From Candidatus Gemmiger stercoripullorum (GTDB lineage: Bacteria > Bacillota > Clostridia > Oscillospirales > Ruminococcaceae): a stretch of DNA of 64,000 nucleotides. A program made the translations under genes and the position numbers. How positions within the stretch are numbered: the first letter of the stretch is position 1; each line of letters starts with the position of its first letter. Under the pieces are notes generated by a model that ran no database searches, was not told where the DNA came from, and worked only from the letters and a program-made list of their open reading frames with translations. Location: positions 1 through 64,000 of the forward strand of contig DWXD01000044.1 of assembly GCA_019119365.1 (NCBI GenBank), read 5' to 3'. Of the stretch, positions 62,313 through 64,000 are shown one piece after another.

Positions 62313-64000
62313 AAAAACAACGTCTCCTCAACATCCTTTCGCAGACCGCCGGTCCCTGCCGGGCGGTCGCTTTTGATGTGTTCGATACGCTTTTGTTCCG
62401 GGATACGGCCTGCCCGTCCGATGTGTTCCGCTTGATGGAGCGCACGGGCGAAGCCGCGCCCGGCTTTGCGCAGCGCCGCTTGGACGCCGAGGCCGCCGCC
62501 CGCCGCCCGCATGCGGAAGTAACGCTCGCCGAAATTTACGCGCAGCCCGCGCTGCAGGGGGCTGCCCCGACCGCCGAGTGCGCGGCCGAGTTGCGGGCCG
62601 TGCATGCCGACGCCGCCCTGCTGGCCGCGGCGCGCGCGTGCAAGGCGCGCGGCCTGGCCGTCTATGTCGTGTCCGACATGTACCTGCCCGAAACGCAGGT
62701 CACGGCCATGCTGCGCCGCTGCGGCTTCGATTTCCTCGACGGCGTCTTCGTCTCCTCGGAATATGGCGTGCAGAAGCGCAGCGGGCGGCTGTTCCGGCTG
62801 TTCCTGCAAAAGACCGGCCTCAACCCGCGGCAGGTGCTGTTTGTCGGCAACGACCGCCGGGCCGACGCCCTCGGCGCGGCGCTGGCGGGCATCCGCTGCC
62901 TGCTGGTCCCGCCGCCCGCCGCCCCGGCTTATTACGCGCCGCCGCAAAACCCGGAACAGGGCGCGCTGCGGGCGTTTGTGCAGAACCGCCCAAACGCGGG
63001 CGGCCCGGCCGCCCGGGTCGGTTTCGGCCTGCTGGGGCCGCTGCTGGCGGGGTTCGCCGCCTGGCTGCGCCAGCAAAAAGAACGCCATCCCGGCGCGCGG
63101 CTTGTGTTCCTTGCGCGCGATATGGACCTTGTGCGCCGCCTGTACGCGCAGGCGGCCCCGGGCGAAGAAACCGGCTACCTGCGCGTTTCGCGGCGCAGCC
63201 TCTGCCCGGCGCTTTTGCAGCGCCCGCTGGGCGAAGCGGCGCTCGACCTTCTGGCCGACGCGCTGCCCCGCCAGCGGCTGACCGCCGCGCAGGCGCTCGG
63301 CTATCTTGGCTTTGCGCCGGGCACGGCGCTGCCCGGCATGGCGGATACCGCAGCGGTCGACCTGCGCACCCGCCCGCTGCCCGCCGCCACGCGGGACTTC
63401 CTGCGCGCCGCGGCGGCGCTGGGCAAAGGCCCGGCCGGGCAGGAGGTCCGCCGCCAGGCGCAGCTTGTGCGCCGCTATCTGGCGGAGCAGGGCGTCGGCC
63501 GCGGACCGCTGCTGCTTGTCGATATCGGCAGCGGCGGCACGACCCAGCGCATTCTGGAAGAACTCACCGGCTGCGCGCTGCACGGGCTCTACCTTGCCTG
63601 CGATGCGCGCCTGCACCGGCATCTGCCGCCGGAGCGCGCGCAGGCGTTCCTGTTCGGCGGCCAGCCCGCGCCGCTGTGGTACTGGGCGGGCCAGCCGATG
63701 CTGGAGCGGCTGATCTCCGAACCCTGCGCCCCCACCGCCCGCTACGCCCAGACCCCGGCGGGCGTGCAGCCGCAGGCGGGGGAAACGGCGGACGCCGCCG
63801 CGGCCGATGCGCCGCAGCGCCGCATCATTGAAGCCGCGCGCCGCGGCGCGCTGGATTTCGCGGCCGCCTGGCGCGCCGGGGCCTGGGGCGCGCTGCCGCC
63901 GCCCGCAGACTATGCGGCCGAAGCGCTGCTGCGCCTGATCCGCGACCCGCAAACGGCGGAGGCCGACGTCCTCGGGGACCTGACCGTCGAGGACGGCGGC
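62309..64000 (+). CDS. HAD-superfamily predicted hydrolase (COG5610-like), incomplete at window end; absent from the ORF track
   Basis: ATGA overlap with GT2 stop; MKKQRLLNILSQTAGPCRAVAFDVFDTLLFRD...VYVVSDMYLPETQVTAML...SGRLFRLFLQKTGLNPRQVLFVGNDRRADALGA; no stop before 64000. Confidence 0.85.
   Translation, partial: MKKQRLLNILSQTAGPCRAVAFDVFDTLLFRDTACPSDVFRLMERTGEAAPGFAQRRLDAEAAARRPHAEVTLAEIYAQPALQGAAPTAECAAELRAVHADAALLAAARACKARGLAVYVVSDMYLPETQVTAMLRRCGFDFLDGVFVSSEYGVQKRSGRLFRLFLQKTGLNPRQVLFVGNDRRADALGAALAGIRCLLVPPPAAPAYYAPPQNPEQGALRAFVQNRPNAGGPAARVGFGLLGPLLAGFAAWLRQQKERHPGARLVFLARDMDLVRRLYAQAAPGEETGYLRVSRRSLCPALLQRPLGEAALDLLADALPRQRLTAAQALGYLGFAPGTALPGMADTAAVDLRTRPLPAATRDFLRAAAALGKGPAGQEVRRQAQLVRRYLAEQGVGRGPLLLVDIGSGGTTQRILEELTGCALHGLYLACDARLHRHLPPERAQAFLFGGQPAPLWYWAGQPMLERLISEPCAPTARYAQTPAGVQPQAGETADAAAADAPQRRIIEAARRGALDFAAAWRAGAWGALPPPADYAAEALLRLIRDPQTAEADVLGDLTVEDGG

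Overview
This is a high-GC chromosomal window with clostridial-type gene content. I infer a Bacillota/Oscillospiraceae-like host from gene content and order only. It is mostly housekeeping genes: mnmA, rnhA, rnj, gdpP-rplI-dnaB, tilS-hpt-ftsH, rluA-like, radC, hpf, recQ, uvrB-uvrA, miaB-ylbF/ricA-like, mutS-mutL-miaA, hlyD-like-sepF-ylmH-divIVA-ileS-lspA-rluD, a substrate-binding-protein ABC transporter, HAD phosphatases, an ABC-F gene and a glycan cluster running off the right edge. Parts that stand out: (1) a GntR-controlled operon with two duplicated membrane/ectodomain protein pairs, one ABC ATPase and a 72-aa stand-alone OmpR-type winged helix (17.5-23.6 kb); (2) two broken minus-strand genes near the left edge, a cardiolipin synthase with an internal deletion and an ABC ATPase with a 1-nt frameshift; (3) two copies of a MITE-like AT-rich element in opposite orientation bracketing a low-GC tfoX_N/nudix island plus mutS, with one copy abutting the truncated 5' end of the tfoX_N gene; (4) an SGNH-like secreted protein that appears to lack its catalytic residues; (5) two genes absent from the supplied ORF track: a 56-aa membrane protein after miaB and a HAD gene open at the right edge. 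No rRNA, tRNA or CRISPR was recognised. All homology calls are from reading the translations; no searches were run.
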